The translations under genes and the position numbers were made by a program. 64,000 nucleotides of DNA from JAFDVN01 sp964472275 (GTDB lineage Bacteria > Acidobacteriota > Holophagae > Holophagales > Holophagaceae). Below are positions 41,157 to 49,429 of this stretch, piece after piece (the stretch's first letter is position 1; each line of letters begins with the position of its first letter). The notes beneath the pieces were generated by a model. The model saw only the letters and a program-made list of their open reading frames with translations, ran no database searches and was not told where the DNA came from. The stretch is from NCBI GenBank assembly GCA_964472275.1, contig CAYYJN010000002.1, positions 1-64,000 on the forward strand. Reading direction: 5' to 3'.

Positions 41157-42350
41157 CTAAGCGATGACGCCCAGCTCGCGGCCGACTTTGGCGAAGGCGG
41201 CGATGGCCTGGTCCAGGTCGGCGATGGAATGCGCGGCGCTCATCTGGGTGCGGATGCGTGCCTGACCCTTGGGCACGACGGGGAAGAAGAAGCCGATCAC
41301 ATAGACGCCTTCGTCCAGCAGCTTCGTCGCGAAGGCCTGGGCCAGCGGCGCGTCGTGGAGCATGACGGGGATGATGGGATGCTCGCCGGGCAGCAGTTCG
41401 AAGCCGAGCTTGGTCATGCCTTCGCGGAAGTGTTTGGCGTTGGCCCGCAAGCGCTCGCGCAGCTCGGCGCCCTGCCCCAGCATCTCCAGCGCCTTGAGGC
41501 TGGCGGCGGCGATGGCGGGCATGAGCGTGTTCGAGAAGAGGTAGGGCCGCGCCTTCTGGCGCAGCATCTCGACCATCGCCTTCGACCCGCTCACATAGCC
41601 GCCGCTGGCGCCCCCCAGGGCCTTGCCCAGCGTGCCGGTCATGAGGTCCACCCTGCCCATGACGTCGTGGTGCTCATGGGTGCCGCGGCCATTCGCGCCC
41701 GTGAAGCCGACGGCGTGGCTGTCATCAATCATCAGCAGCGCGCCGTGCTTTTCCTTCAACGCAACGATTTCCGGCAGCTTGGCGATGTAGCCGTCCATGC
41801 TGAACACGCCATCGGTGACGACGAGGATGAAGCGGGCGCCATCGGCCTTCGCCTTCACAAGCTGGGCTTCCAGATCCGCCATGTCCGAGTTCGCGTAGCG
41901 GTAGCGTTTGGCCTTGCAGAGCCGCACGCCGTCAATGATGGAGGCGTGATTCAGCGCATCGCTGATGATGGCGTCCTCTTCGCCCAGCAGACCTTCGAAC
42001 ACGCCGCCGTTGGCGTCGAAGCAGCTGGAGAAGAGGATGGTGTCCTCGAAGCCGAGGAAGGCGCTGAGCTTCGCTTCCAGTTCCTTGTGCAGATCCAGGG
42101 TGCCGCAGATGAAGCGCACGGAGGACATGCCGAAGCCCCGGGCGTCGAGCGCGCCCTTGGCGGCCTCGATGAGCGCGGGATGGTCTGACAAGCCCAGGTA
42201 GTTGTTCGCGCAAAGGTTGATGACCTTCTTGCCGTTGGCCTCCACCCGCGCGTTCTGCGGGCTCGTCATCACCCGCTCGGTCTTGAAGAGCCCCTGCTCC
42301 TTCAGCGAATCGAGCGTGGCGCGGAGATGGTCGTTGAAAGCCTGGTGCAT
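41157..42350 (-). CDS. kbl: 2-amino-3-ketobutyrate CoA ligase (glycine C-acetyltransferase)
   Basis: PLP enzyme splitting 2-amino-3-ketobutyrate with CoA to glycine and acetyl-CoA. ANNYLGLSDHP, DDSHAVGFTGANGRG and the PLP Lys in MTGTLGKALGGASGGY are standard; 397 aa against 398 in E. coli. Start at 42350 with GAGG nine bases upstream; ATG 42374 lacks a ribosome site. Divergent from the Asn-leader transcript. Confidence 0.96.
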   Translation of the reverse strand: MHQAFNDHLRATLDSLKEQGLFKTERVMTSPQNARVEANGKKVINLCANNYLGLSDHPALIEAAKGALDARGFGMSSVRFICGTLDLHKELEAKLSAFLGFEDTILFSSCFDANGGVFEGLLGEEDAIISDALNHASIIDGVRLCKAKRYRYANSDMADLEAQLVKAKADGARFILVVTDGVFSMDGYIAKLPEIVALKEKHGALLMIDDSHAVGFTGANGRGTHEHHDVMGRVDLMTGTLGKALGGASGGYVSGSKAMVEMLRQKARPYLFSNTLMPAIAAASLKALEMLGQGAELRERLRANAKHFREGMTKLGFELLPGEHPIIPVMLHDAPLAQAFATKLLDEGVYVIGFFFPVVPKGQARIRTQMSAAHSIADLDQAIAAFAKVGRELGVIA

Positions 42351-42400
42351 GGCGTCCTCGGGCAGAACCTCCATTTTACGGGGAGCCGCGCGACTTGTCC

Positions 42401-42430
42401 TTGACGGCCTTTCCGCCCCTGTCCCATGCT
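42401..42430 (+). promoter_or_regulatory. Candidate promoter of the attenuated transcript
   Basis: TTGACG (42401-42406) and CATGCT (42425-42430), spacer 18. Transcription would begin near 42437, a few bases before the leader ATG at 42439, so the leader peptide may be read from a nearly leaderless 5' end or from ATG 42457. Confidence 0.45.
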
Positions 42431-42438
42431 CAGAGGCC

Positions 42439-42528
42439 ATGGCCACGGCCCACCTGATGCGGCAGAACAACCGCAATAACGCCACCCCCAGCGCGGATCG
42501 CGCGTGGGGCGGCGAGGGCCTGAGCTAA
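42439..42528 (+). CDS. Asparagine-rich attenuator leader peptide
   Basis: 29 codons: MATAHLMRQNNRNNATPSAD, then RAWGGEGLS and a TAA. Four of five consecutive codons (42466-42480) are Asn (AAC AAC, CGC, AAT AAC). An in-frame ATG at 42457 would give a 23-residue version. The Asn codons end exactly where the first hairpin arm begins (42481). Upstream AGAGG is only two bases from the ATG, so the true start is not certain. Its only likely role is to time ribosome progress, as in trp/his/phe leaders; it precedes an asparagine-synthetase-like gene. Confidence 0.75.
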   Translation: MATAHLMRQNNRNNATPSADRAWGGEGLS

Positions 42529-42590
42529 CAGAACCTCATCCGCCAAGACCACCCCCGACCCGCATCGCGCGAGTCGGGGGTTTTTCTTTT
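42481..42590 (+). promoter_or_regulatory. Ribosome-mediated transcription attenuator, probably responding to asparagine
   Basis: Hairpin 1:2: 42481-42495 pairs with 42499-42513 around a GAT loop (12 of 15 pairs). Terminator 3:4: ACCCCCGAC (42551-42559) pairs perfectly with 42573-42581 and is followed by TTTTTCTTTT. Alternative 2:3: GGGG at 42506 can pair with CCCC at 42552 and CGCGCG at 42499 with CGCGCG at 42566. A ribosome stalled on the Asn codons would cover arm 1, free arm 2 for arm 3 and prevent the terminator. The gene starts 25 bases after the T-run. Confidence 0.75.
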
Positions 42591-42614
42591 CACCCCCCAA
42601 CCCAGGAGGCTCAG

Positions 42615-44017
42615 ATGAGCGCCAACGCCAACACCACCTTCCCCACCCCCTACCGTGAAGTCGGCCGCCGCCTGCTGCGGCACCAGGACCAGCTCGCGCG
42701 AAGCGGCAGCAGCCTGCGCGAGGAGATCGAAACGAGGTACCTCAAGAAGTGGGAGGGCGAGACCCTCTTCCATGTGCTGCGGATCCGAAGCGCGCTCGTC
42801 TCCGGCATGCAGGATTACCTGCTCCGAGCAGGACTCCTGAACCTGGAGCGCGTGCAGATGAGCCTGGTGACGGACCCGCTGGCCCACGGCGTCGAGCATC
42901 TGCCGAGGATCCCTTACCGCGAAAGCGCCTATGTGGCGACGCACAGCATGATCTACGCGAAGTTCATGGCCTGCCACAACCCGCGCCTGAAAGGGGTCTT
43001 CGTGGACTCGCCCAACCTGCGCCTGGAGCTGCCNNNNNNNNNNNNNNNNNNNNNNNNNNNNNNNNNNNNNNNNNNNNNNNNNNNNNNNNNNNNNNNNNNN
43101 NNNNNNNNNNNNNNNNNNNNNNNNNNNNNNNNNACCCGCGCCTGAAAGGGGTCTTCGTGGACTCGCCCAACCTGCGCCTGGAGCTGCCCGCGGAGCGCCA
43201 GCGTGGGAAGTACTTGCTGGATTTCAGCCAGCTCGATGTGGAACTGCGGCGCGAACGCAGGGTCGAGCTGGATGCCTACCTGGACCGGCCGGAGCAGGTC
43301 GAAGGCATCCTCCGCGAAGACCTGGCCAAAGCCCTTGGCTTCTTTGAAGGCATGGCCCGCGCGGGTTTCGAGCGGGCGCGCGAATGGGCCGACGACAGCC
43401 TGAGCGCGCTCGGCGTGAGGCTGGACCTGCCCGAGGGCCCCTTCCCGGTCTTCCAGCTCGACGAGGCCCCCGTGCCCAAAGAGGAAGCCGAAACCTGGTT
43501 CGGGCGGCAGACGGAGTCCCAGGCCTTCTTCATCGTGGGCCTCATGCGGGAGAACTATGACCTCATCTATCCCTACCTGCGGCGGGATGGTTCTCGCCGC
43601 GCCCTCGCCGAATTCCCGAGCCGCCAAATCTTCAACTACGACCTCGTCGTGAAGGGCCGCCTGGCGGACGGCGCCGAGTCCCCGGCTTTCGAAGTGATGA
43701 GCGGTGCCTTGCGCGAATGGCTGCCGGAAGCCATCCTCGCGCGCCTCCTCGACAACGGCGTCATCCCCGAAGTGCCGCGTTTCGATGCGCGCGGCGAGAT
43801 CGCGAACCTGGAGGCCCTCGGCGGCTATGGCCCCTTCCTCCACCTCGCCTGCCGCCGTGACTCGGAAGGCCGCCCCACCTTCCCCGACACCTTCGGCGCC
43901 GGCATCGGCATCGAGCGGCTGCTGTGGGCGCTGCTGCGCGGGCCGAAGGTGCGGAACATCGAAGATGTCACCTTCTTCGGCAAGAACCCCGACAGCGCCG
44001 AGCTGTTCCTGTTCTAG
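42615..44017 (+). CDS. Asparagine-synthetase-related class II synthetase paralogue (interrupted by a false gap)
   Basis: Class II synthetase core without an anticodon-binding domain, as in archaeal asparagine-synthetase-related proteins (AspRS/AsnRS paralogues making asparagine from aspartate). THSMIYAKF, then FVDSPNLRLEL and GKYLLDFSQLDVEL form motif 2; the C-terminal TFGAGIGIERLLWALL is motif 3, with NIEDVTFFGKNPDSAELF. The 100-N run at 43034-43133 is flanked by a 55-bp identical sequence; removing it and one copy leaves 1,248 nt, an uninterrupted 415-aa frame. CAGGAGG precedes the ATG. Regulated by the Asn-codon leader. Exact reaction is inferred. Confidence 0.8.
43034..43133. other. Assembly gap, 100 N, flanked by a 55-bp overlap
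   Basis: 42979-43033 and 43134-43188 are identical; the contig ends overlap and no sequence is missing. Confidence 0.97.
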
Positions 44018-44026
44018 GAAAAGATG

Positions 44027-44092
44027 AACCGCAAAGGCGCGAAGGACGCCAAGAAAAGCGATTTACTTTGCGTTCTTCGCGTCTTCGCGGTT
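44027..44092. repeat. Octamer-type hairpin (CGCRAAGN words)
   Basis: Left arm 44027-44054 contains CGCAAAGG, CGCGAAGGA and CGCCAAGAA; right arm 44067-44092 is its inverse. The right arm and loop encode the last residues and stop of larB. Confidence 0.85.
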
Positions 44093-44716
44093 CGCCATTC
44101 TGTTCATCATCTTAATCGCAAGACACGCCGCGCCGAAGCCGTTGTCTATGTTCACTACGGCGATGCCGGGGCTGCAGGAGGAGAGCATGGACATGAGCGC
44201 CACGCGGCCGCCCTCGCTCACGCCCGCGCCCACGCTGGTGGGGACGGCGATGAGGGGCGAATCCACGAGACCCGCGACGACGCTGGGCAGCGCGCCTTCC
44301 ATGCCCGCGCAGACGATGAGGGCCGGGCAGGCTTTCAGCTCCGGCAGGATGGCTTGAAGCCGATGCAGGCCCGCCACGCCCACATCGAAGAAGGTTTTGG
44401 CCGGATAGCCCAGCGCCGCCAGCGTGGCGCGGGCTTCCGAAGCCACGGGGATGTCGCCCGTACCCGCCGTGATGACGCCCACGGGTGGCAGATCACGGAG
44501 CGCATTGGGCGCGCGCACGGCCGTGCGGCTCACGCGATCCACGGCCGCGAGCTTGTCCAGCGCGTCCATCTGCTCCGGGGCAAGCCGCGTCGCGAAGCGC
44601 AGGCCTTCGCCTTCACCGAAGAGCTTCACGAGATGGTCGAGGGTCTTGCCAGGACCGAACACGACTTCGGGAATGCCCGTGCGCGATTCGCGAGATTCGT
44701 CCCATCGAATGTCCAT
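44063..44716 (-). CDS. larB: LarB, pyridinium-3,5-biscarboxylic acid mononucleotide synthase
   Basis: First enzyme of the nickel-pincer-nucleotide cofactor pathway; carboxylates nicotinic acid adenine dinucleotide. The C-terminal PurE-like domain shows VGVITAGTGDIPVASEA, DVGVAGLHRL, and CAGMEGALPSVVAGLVDSPLIAVPTSVG. 217 aa. The family usually ends soon after NIDNGFGAA; here the final MANREDAKNAK and stop are encoded by a repeat hairpin. larE follows upstream on the same strand (23 bp). larC and larA are not in the window. Confidence 0.93.
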   Translation of the reverse strand: MDIRWDESRESRTGIPEVVFGPGKTLDHLVKLFGEGEGLRFATRLAPEQMDALDKLAAVDRVSRTAVRAPNALRDLPPVGVITAGTGDIPVASEARATLAALGYPAKTFFDVGVAGLHRLQAILPELKACPALIVCAGMEGALPSVVAGLVDSPLIAVPTSVGAGVSEGGRVALMSMLSSCSPGIAVVNIDNGFGAACLAIKMMNRMANREDAKNAK

Positions 44717-44733
44717 GGACCTATTCCTTTATC

Positions 44734-44809
44734 CGCAGATTACGCAGATTGCGCAGATTCGGAAGGATGGCCAGCGCGCCTTGAATCGGCGTCATCGGCG
44801 GAATCCGCG
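44734..44809. repeat. Nonamer hairpin (CGCAGATTN) inside the larE 3' end
   Basis: Left 44734-44760: CGCAGATTA, CGCAGATTG, CGCAGATTC. Right 44783-44809: GAATCGGCG, TCATCGGCG, GAATCCGCG. Period-9 inverted arms, the first containing the larE stop. Confidence 0.85.
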
Positions 44810-45624
44810 AACGAAACCTTCTTCGCCAGGCTCCCGCTTTGAACGCCGCCGAGGTCCACGGCCACGAAGCGAAAGCCCGCCCGCCAAGCGGCGCGCTCGA
44901 GCTCGGTGCGGAGCGGTTCCTCAAAGCAACGCGGTCCGAGCGAAGCGTCCAGCTCGATGCGGACGACGCTGTCGTGCCAGCGCGCGCGCGCGGGCCACAG
45001 CGCCTTGCTCCGGAGAAAGCTCTCCATCGCTTCGACCTGCTTGAGCCGTTCGGGCGTCACTTCCGTGCCCACGGGGAAGCGGCTCGCGAGGCAGGGAGCG
45101 GCGGCCTTCTCCGCGTTGGGCAGACCCCAGTGGCGAGCGAGGGCGCGGATGGCCGCCTTATCGAATCCCGCGTCCACCAAGGGCGAGACGACGCCATGTT
45201 CTTTCGCCGCCTGGAGGCCGGGGCGCACATCGCCCAAGTCTTCAAGATGCGTCCCGTTCATCAGCACGCCGTCCAGGCCCAGTTCCGCCGCTGCCTTTTC
45301 CGCGACGCCGTAGAGGGTGGACTTGCACCAGTAGCAACGGTCACCGGCGTTGGCGCGGTATTCAGGCAACTCGGTTTCGCCGGTGGCGAGTTCATCCAGC
45401 TCCGCGCCGAGCGCGCCCGCGAGGGCGTGGGCTTCCGCTCGCTCTTCCCGCGCGAGCGAAGGGCTCACCGCCAGCAGCGCCTTCGTCTCCAGGCCCGCGC
45501 GTAGGCAGGCGGCCAGCACGAGGGTCGAATCCACGCCGCCGGAGAAGCAGACGAAGGCCTTCCGGCCCGCGCCCTTGGCGCGGACGGTCTCGATCAGGCG
45601 GGCCTCCAGGGCCGAGGCGTCCAT
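44740..45624 (-). CDS. larE: LarE, sacrificial sulfur transferase
   Basis: Adds sulfur from its own cysteine to the pincer cofactor precursor. PP-loop SGGVDSTLV at about 29-37, RCYWCKSTL, and the sacrificial Cys in APCLASRFPVG. 294 aa; family members usually end near RFVAVDLGGVQSGS, and the extra 24 residues (from KVSFADSADD) come from the nonamer hairpin, including the stop. Starts at 45624; coupled with larB. Confidence 0.93.
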   Translation of the reverse strand: MDASALEARLIETVRAKGAGRKAFVCFSGGVDSTLVLAACLRAGLETKALLAVSPSLAREERAEAHALAGALGAELDELATGETELPEYRANAGDRCYWCKSTLYGVAEKAAAELGLDGVLMNGTHLEDLGDVRPGLQAAKEHGVVSPLVDAGFDKAAIRALARHWGLPNAEKAAAPCLASRFPVGTEVTPERLKQVEAMESFLRSKALWPARARWHDSVVRIELDASLGPRCFEEPLRTELERAAWRAGFRFVAVDLGGVQSGSLAKKVSFADSADDADSRRAGHPSESAQSA

Positions 45625-45665
45625 CGCTCCAGTGTGGCACCATCGGAAGGAACTTCGGAGCCCTC

Positions 45666-46208
45666 ATGCGCCGCGCCGCCCCCATCCTGCTGCTGCTCGC
45701 CACCGCCGCCTGCTCGCGGGGCCTCCAGAAATCCGCGGCCGAGGCGGCCATCCGCGCCAAGTACCCCGTCACCGTGCCCGTGAAAGTCCCGAGCCGCGTC
45801 TCCGCCGCGGCGGGATCGCCAGAGGCCACGCGCGCCCAGGCCTTCATGGACAACCTCCAGAAGACCAACTGGTTCGACATCGAGAAGAGCGAAGGCAAGA
45901 CCGGCAACGCGGTCTACACCTTCACACCGAAGCCCGGCGCGCCGGTACAGGCCAGCGGCAACGGCTGGCTCGTGCCCGCGGCCCAGGCGGTCTTCGTGCA
46001 AGGCACGCATCATTCCGAGCAGGGGAACACCGCGAAGGTCACCTACCAGATCAAGCTTGCGAACCCCACCGCGCAGTTCCCGCTCTTCACCCTGCTCCAC
46101 CCCACCGTCCGCATCGGCGACACGAAGCCGCGGCACGCGGTCTTCGAGAAGCGGGGCGGCGCCTGGGTGCTCACCGGAACTGACGAGAGCTTCGGCAAGA
46201 CTGACTAG
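45666..46208 (+). CDS. Predicted lipoprotein of unknown function
   Basis: 180 aa, with signal peptide and lipobox (LLLLATAAC). The mature domain is beta-rich (YQIKLANPTAQFPLF...RHAVFEKRGGAWVLTG) without recognised similarity. Its stop shares the CTAG at 46205-46208 with the convergent TonB receptor stop. Confidence 0.7.
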   Translation: MRRAAPILLLLATAACSRGLQKSAAEAAIRAKYPVTVPVKVPSRVSAAAGSPEATRAQAFMDNLQKTNWFDIEKSEGKTGNAVYTFTPKPGAPVQASGNGWLVPAAQAVFVQGTHHSEQGNTAKVTYQIKLANPTAQFPLFTLLHPTVRIGDTKPRHAVFEKRGGAWVLTGTDESFGKTD

Positions 46209-48301
46209 AGGGTCCACTTCATTCCCACGCGCCATTCCCGTGGCGCGACCGGGTGCAGATGCACATCGTCCACGCCGACCGAAGGTTCTCCCGGCAGGCG
46301 CGAGGCGTAGTAGTAATCAATGTCGCTGGCCTGGGCATTGAAGAGGTTGAAGAGGTCGAAGGTCAGCGCGAGATGCCGCGTGGCCTGCCACTTCGCCTGG
46401 GCCTGAGCCAGGTTCGAAGCCCGGCTCTCCACGCTGCCGTCCTCGGTGAGGACGCGCGGGCCGAACCAGCGATCCAGGAGGCTCACCTGGATCGCGTCAT
46501 CCACGCGCCACGCCAGACCCCAAATGGCCGCCCCACGGATGGACTGAGGCACCGCGTCGCCGATGGCATCGTGAACCGTGAAACGCGCGGTGGAATAGGC
46601 GAGATCCGCGTTGAAGGTCCATCGGTCGGTGAAGCGGACTTCATTGCTCCATTCGATGCCCTCCCGGAGGGTGGGCCGGTTGGGCGAGGTGGTGCCATCG
46701 TCACCACTGAAAGTCAGTTCCGAAGCCAGATCCAATCGCCAGAACGCCAGCGTCGTTCGCCAGACTGGGAGCACGGCGCCGCGGACACCAACCTCTTCGC
46801 CGCGGGCCTTCACCAAGGGCGTCACCGGACTCTGAGCCACGCCGGTGGCTGGGTCCACCGAGATGGTCGTGCCTCTCGCGTCATTGCTGTGGAAACCCTG
46901 TCCGTAGGAGAGGTAGAACTCCGTCTCCCGCCAAGGCCCGAACACGAAACTCATCTTGGGACTCGCGATGCTGGCGCTGGATCGCCCGGCGTTGAGAGCC
47001 GTGCCGGCCCGCACCGTCGCCTGGGAGGCATCTTCTCGCACGCCAAGCACTGTGCGGAACCAAGCGGACCATTGGATGCGGTTCTCGAAGCTGAGACCTT
47101 CGGTGGTCTGGGTCACTTGGTCGCGCATCACGCTCCCAAGCTCCTGCCGTGCGTCCGTATGGGAGAGGCTGAGACCCGGGATGATGTCATCGCGCATCTG
47201 GAGTCCCACCTCGTTGTCCATGGGCCGCCCAAGGAAGGTTGAGCCCCAGCGCTGGCTGAGATGAATTCCGGACACAGTCCGCCGATCGTGCTGGTGGAAC
47301 TGATCACCATGGATCGGATCGTTCAGAAAGTAGGTGAAATCGCTATAGAGATCCAGCGCGTAGGTGGACAAGAAAGCCTCCACCCTGGCGGAGGTCCGTT
47401 CCCCCGCGTGTTGCCACACGCCCAGAAGAGCTTGACGGCGGCTCGCTCCGCCATCCGTCGGATCAATCTCGCCGAAGCGGGAGATGAGACCGCTGGCGAT
47501 GGCCCGATCAGGCACCTGGTCGCTGCTGTTCCAGTGTCCGGAATACGCGAGGCCCGTCACTTCGAAGGCGTCCGAAGCTCCGGCCCAACTGTAGCGCACC
47601 ACGCCATTCGCCTTGCGGTAAGCATCCGGATGGACCCACGGGCCATCGTTGCTCATCAGCTCAAGCGCGGAGAGCAGGTCACCCTGCCCGACCTTCATGG
47701 AACCCGCCGCCAGGAAACGCCGATAGCCATCCGCGCCAAACTCCATTTGGGCGATGGGAGCCAGCGTGCGGACATAGTCCACGCGCACGGAGCCCGCTGC
47801 GGCGAAATCGCCAGAGTCCGCGAAGTAGGGGCCCTTTTCGTACTGGATGTCGCGCACCAGCTCAGGGATGAGGAAATTCAGGTCTGAGTAGCCTTGCCCG
47901 TGGGCGTTGGAGGGCAGGTTCACGGCCAGACCGGCCACGGACACGGCGAGGTCGGTGCCGTGATCCAGATCGAAACCACGCAAGTAGTACTGGTTGGCTT
48001 TGCCCTCGCCACTGTGCTGGCTGATGAGCAGGCCGGGGACGGTCTCCAGCACTTCTCCCGCGCGCAGATAGGCTCGCTCGCCCAGTCTCTCCGCCGTGAC
48101 GATGCCTTGGCTCGCCGTGTCGGCGATGCCCAACAGATCGTTCAAGGGCGCGTCGAGATCATGGACCTTGACCGGCTCGGCGTGACCCTTGACCTCCACA
48201 GATGCGCTCGCCTCCTTGGCTGGAGGATGCTGAACCACTCCAGACTGCTGCGCGGTCGCGAGCGCGCACAGCGGAACCAGAAAGATGGATTTCGAACGCA
48301 T
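46205..48301 (-). CDS. TonB-dependent outer membrane receptor
   Basis: 698 aa. Signal peptide 1-18; plug domain with GEVLETVPGLLISQHSGEGKANQYYLRGFDLDHGTD in part and SVRVDYVRTLAPI; C-terminal 22-stranded barrel ending in the usual aromatic strand (EWRVGMKWTL). No TonB box is obvious after the signal peptide. The ligand is unknown; nickel uptake for the adjacent lar genes is possible but unproven. Confidence 0.93.
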   Translation of the reverse strand: MRSKSIFLVPLCALATAQQSGVVQHPPAKEASASVEVKGHAEPVKVHDLDAPLNDLLGIADTASQGIVTAERLGERAYLRAGEVLETVPGLLISQHSGEGKANQYYLRGFDLDHGTDLAVSVAGLAVNLPSNAHGQGYSDLNFLIPELVRDIQYEKGPYFADSGDFAAAGSVRVDYVRTLAPIAQMEFGADGYRRFLAAGSMKVGQGDLLSALELMSNDGPWVHPDAYRKANGVVRYSWAGASDAFEVTGLAYSGHWNSSDQVPDRAIASGLISRFGEIDPTDGGASRRQALLGVWQHAGERTSARVEAFLSTYALDLYSDFTYFLNDPIHGDQFHQHDRRTVSGIHLSQRWGSTFLGRPMDNEVGLQMRDDIIPGLSLSHTDARQELGSVMRDQVTQTTEGLSFENRIQWSAWFRTVLGVREDASQATVRAGTALNAGRSSASIASPKMSFVFGPWRETEFYLSYGQGFHSNDARGTTISVDPATGVAQSPVTPLVKARGEEVGVRGAVLPVWRTTLAFWRLDLASELTFSGDDGTTSPNRPTLREGIEWSNEVRFTDRWTFNADLAYSTARFTVHDAIGDAVPQSIRGAAIWGLAWRVDDAIQVSLLDRWFGPRVLTEDGSVESRASNLAQAQAKWQATRHLALTFDLFNLFNAQASDIDYYYASRLPGEPSVGVDDVHLHPVAPREWRVGMKWTL

Positions 48302-48336
48302 GGCGTCTCCGATGTATCCGGTTGGACCGGGACGCC
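48302..48336 (-). promoter_or_regulatory. Hairpin over the ribosome site of the TonB receptor gene
   Basis: On the minus strand GGCGTC pairs with GACGCC directly before the ATG, with an inner CCGGT/ACCGG stem; GGAG lies in the unpaired internal strand. It could modulate translation. No known riboswitch was recognised. Confidence 0.4.
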
Positions 48337-48404
48337 CTACGGCCCCATTCCATCCTCGGAGCCGCCATCGGAGCGTCAGATGGCTCTCTGGCGAATCTAG
48401 CGGA

Positions 48405-49055
48405 TCAGAACTTGCTCTTCAACCAGGCGATGCCCAACGCGAGCATGGAGGGCCGCTTCGGTTTGGGGCGGGACACGGGAGCGGCGCTCCAGGTGGCCCA
48501 GGCGGAACGCAGCAGCGCCATGTCGCCCGCGAAGACGAGCTGGCCGCCCAGGAGCGCTGGGCCAGGCTCGATCTGGCCTTCCACGAGGCCTCGCACGGCG
48601 GAATCCTCGCCCTTCAGTTCGACGCCACTTCCCCAGGTCGCGTCTTTCGTGGCGATGCGAAAGGACTGGGCGAGCAGCGCGAGGCGCGCGGGCACGAGAT
48701 CAGCGAGCGGAATGCCGGAGCCGTTGCCGCTGGGTCGTTTGAAGTACCGGGGGAACTTCTGGGCTAGACCCTGGTCGCCCGCGATCTTGAGCTTGCCGCT
48801 CACGAAGGCGGTCATCGGATCCAGCGTGCCCTCGTTGAGGCCGATCCAATCCGGCGCGGCCATGGTGAGCGTCGCCTGCGCGTCCGCGCGGAGGCCCGTC
48901 TCGAGCGCGTAGGCGCCATCCTTGATGACGGAGGAATAATCGCCGCCGCCCTCGCCGGTGATGTGGTAGGCGACGACGGCGCTCACGCCCGCCGCTTTCT
49001 CGGGCAGAAAGGTCGCGCTCATGCGCTGGAAGATCTCGTCCACCGTGACGGCCAT
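48405..49055 (-). CDS. SCP2 sterol-carrier domain protein
   Basis: 216 aa. Residues 1-110 are an SCP2 fold (VAYHITGEGGGDYSSVIKDG...ATLTMAAPDWIGLNEGTLDPMTAFVSGKLKIAGD). The C-terminal half is not recognised. Lipid-binding role expected, substrate unknown. Confidence 0.88.
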   Translation of the reverse strand: MAVTVDEIFQRMSATFLPEKAAGVSAVVAYHITGEGGGDYSSVIKDGAYALETGLRADAQATLTMAAPDWIGLNEGTLDPMTAFVSGKLKIAGDQGLAQKFPRYFKRPSGNGSGIPLADLVPARLALLAQSFRIATKDATWGSGVELKGEDSAVRGLVEGQIEPGPALLGGQLVFAGDMALLRSAWATWSAAPVSRPKPKRPSMLALGIAWLKSKF

Positions 49056-49127
49056 GGGGCACCTCGGCGCTGATGATCGCGCCGCGGCGCCGCCGGATCA
49101 ACGGCTACCAGCGGTAAAAGCTTTCAC

Positions 49128-49197
49128 CACGGAGACACGGAGGCGCGGAGAAAAGCCATTCAACGCAATGACGCCAAGGGCGCAAAGGACGCAAGGG
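49128..49197. repeat. Two tandem octamer blocks
   Basis: CACGGAGA CACGGAGG CGCGGAGA (49128-49151), then CGCAATGA, CGCCAAGGG, CGCAAAGGA, CGCAAGGG (49164-49197). Not a clean hairpin. Most of the 49056-49279 gap is accounted for by this and the hairpin at 49222. Confidence 0.75.
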
Positions 49198-49221
49198 CGC
49201 GCCGCCCCATCAGGCCAGGGC

Positions 49222-49238
49222 CCGCCGCATAGCGGCGG
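49222..49238. terminator. Weak hairpin downstream of the octamer block
   Basis: CCGCCGC-ATA-GCGGCGG followed by CTTTCG; possible terminator. Confidence 0.35.
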
Positions 49239-49279
49239 CTTTCGTGCGATGCGCGAAAGTGGTGAGTATTCTTGAATCC

Positions 49280-49429
49280 ATGGAGACGAACGAGCGCTGC
49301 CCCTATTGTGGCCGGGCCGCGGGCCGGGTCTATGTGCACGGGCATACGCAGTGCCTCGCGTGCGGACTCAACATTGACGAGTGCTGCCGGGGCGAACAGG
49401 CCTCAGAGGCTGACGACGAAGGCCACTAA
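49280..49429 (+). CDS. Small zinc-ribbon protein
   Basis: 49 aa with two CxxC knuckles (CPYC, CLAC) around GRVYVHGHTQ, then a CC pair (DECC). Looks like a conserved small zinc ribbon; function unknown. An in-frame ATG 12 codons upstream exists without a better ribosome site. Its last 27 bases overlap the convergent reductase gene. Confidence 0.65.
   Translation: METNERCPYCGRAAGRVYVHGHTQCLACGLNIDECCRGEQASEADDEGH

Noticed and set aside
48302..48404. Cobalamin or thiamine riboswitch ahead of the TonB receptor
   Set aside because: No B12-box or thi-box consensus could be matched; only a simple hairpin is present.
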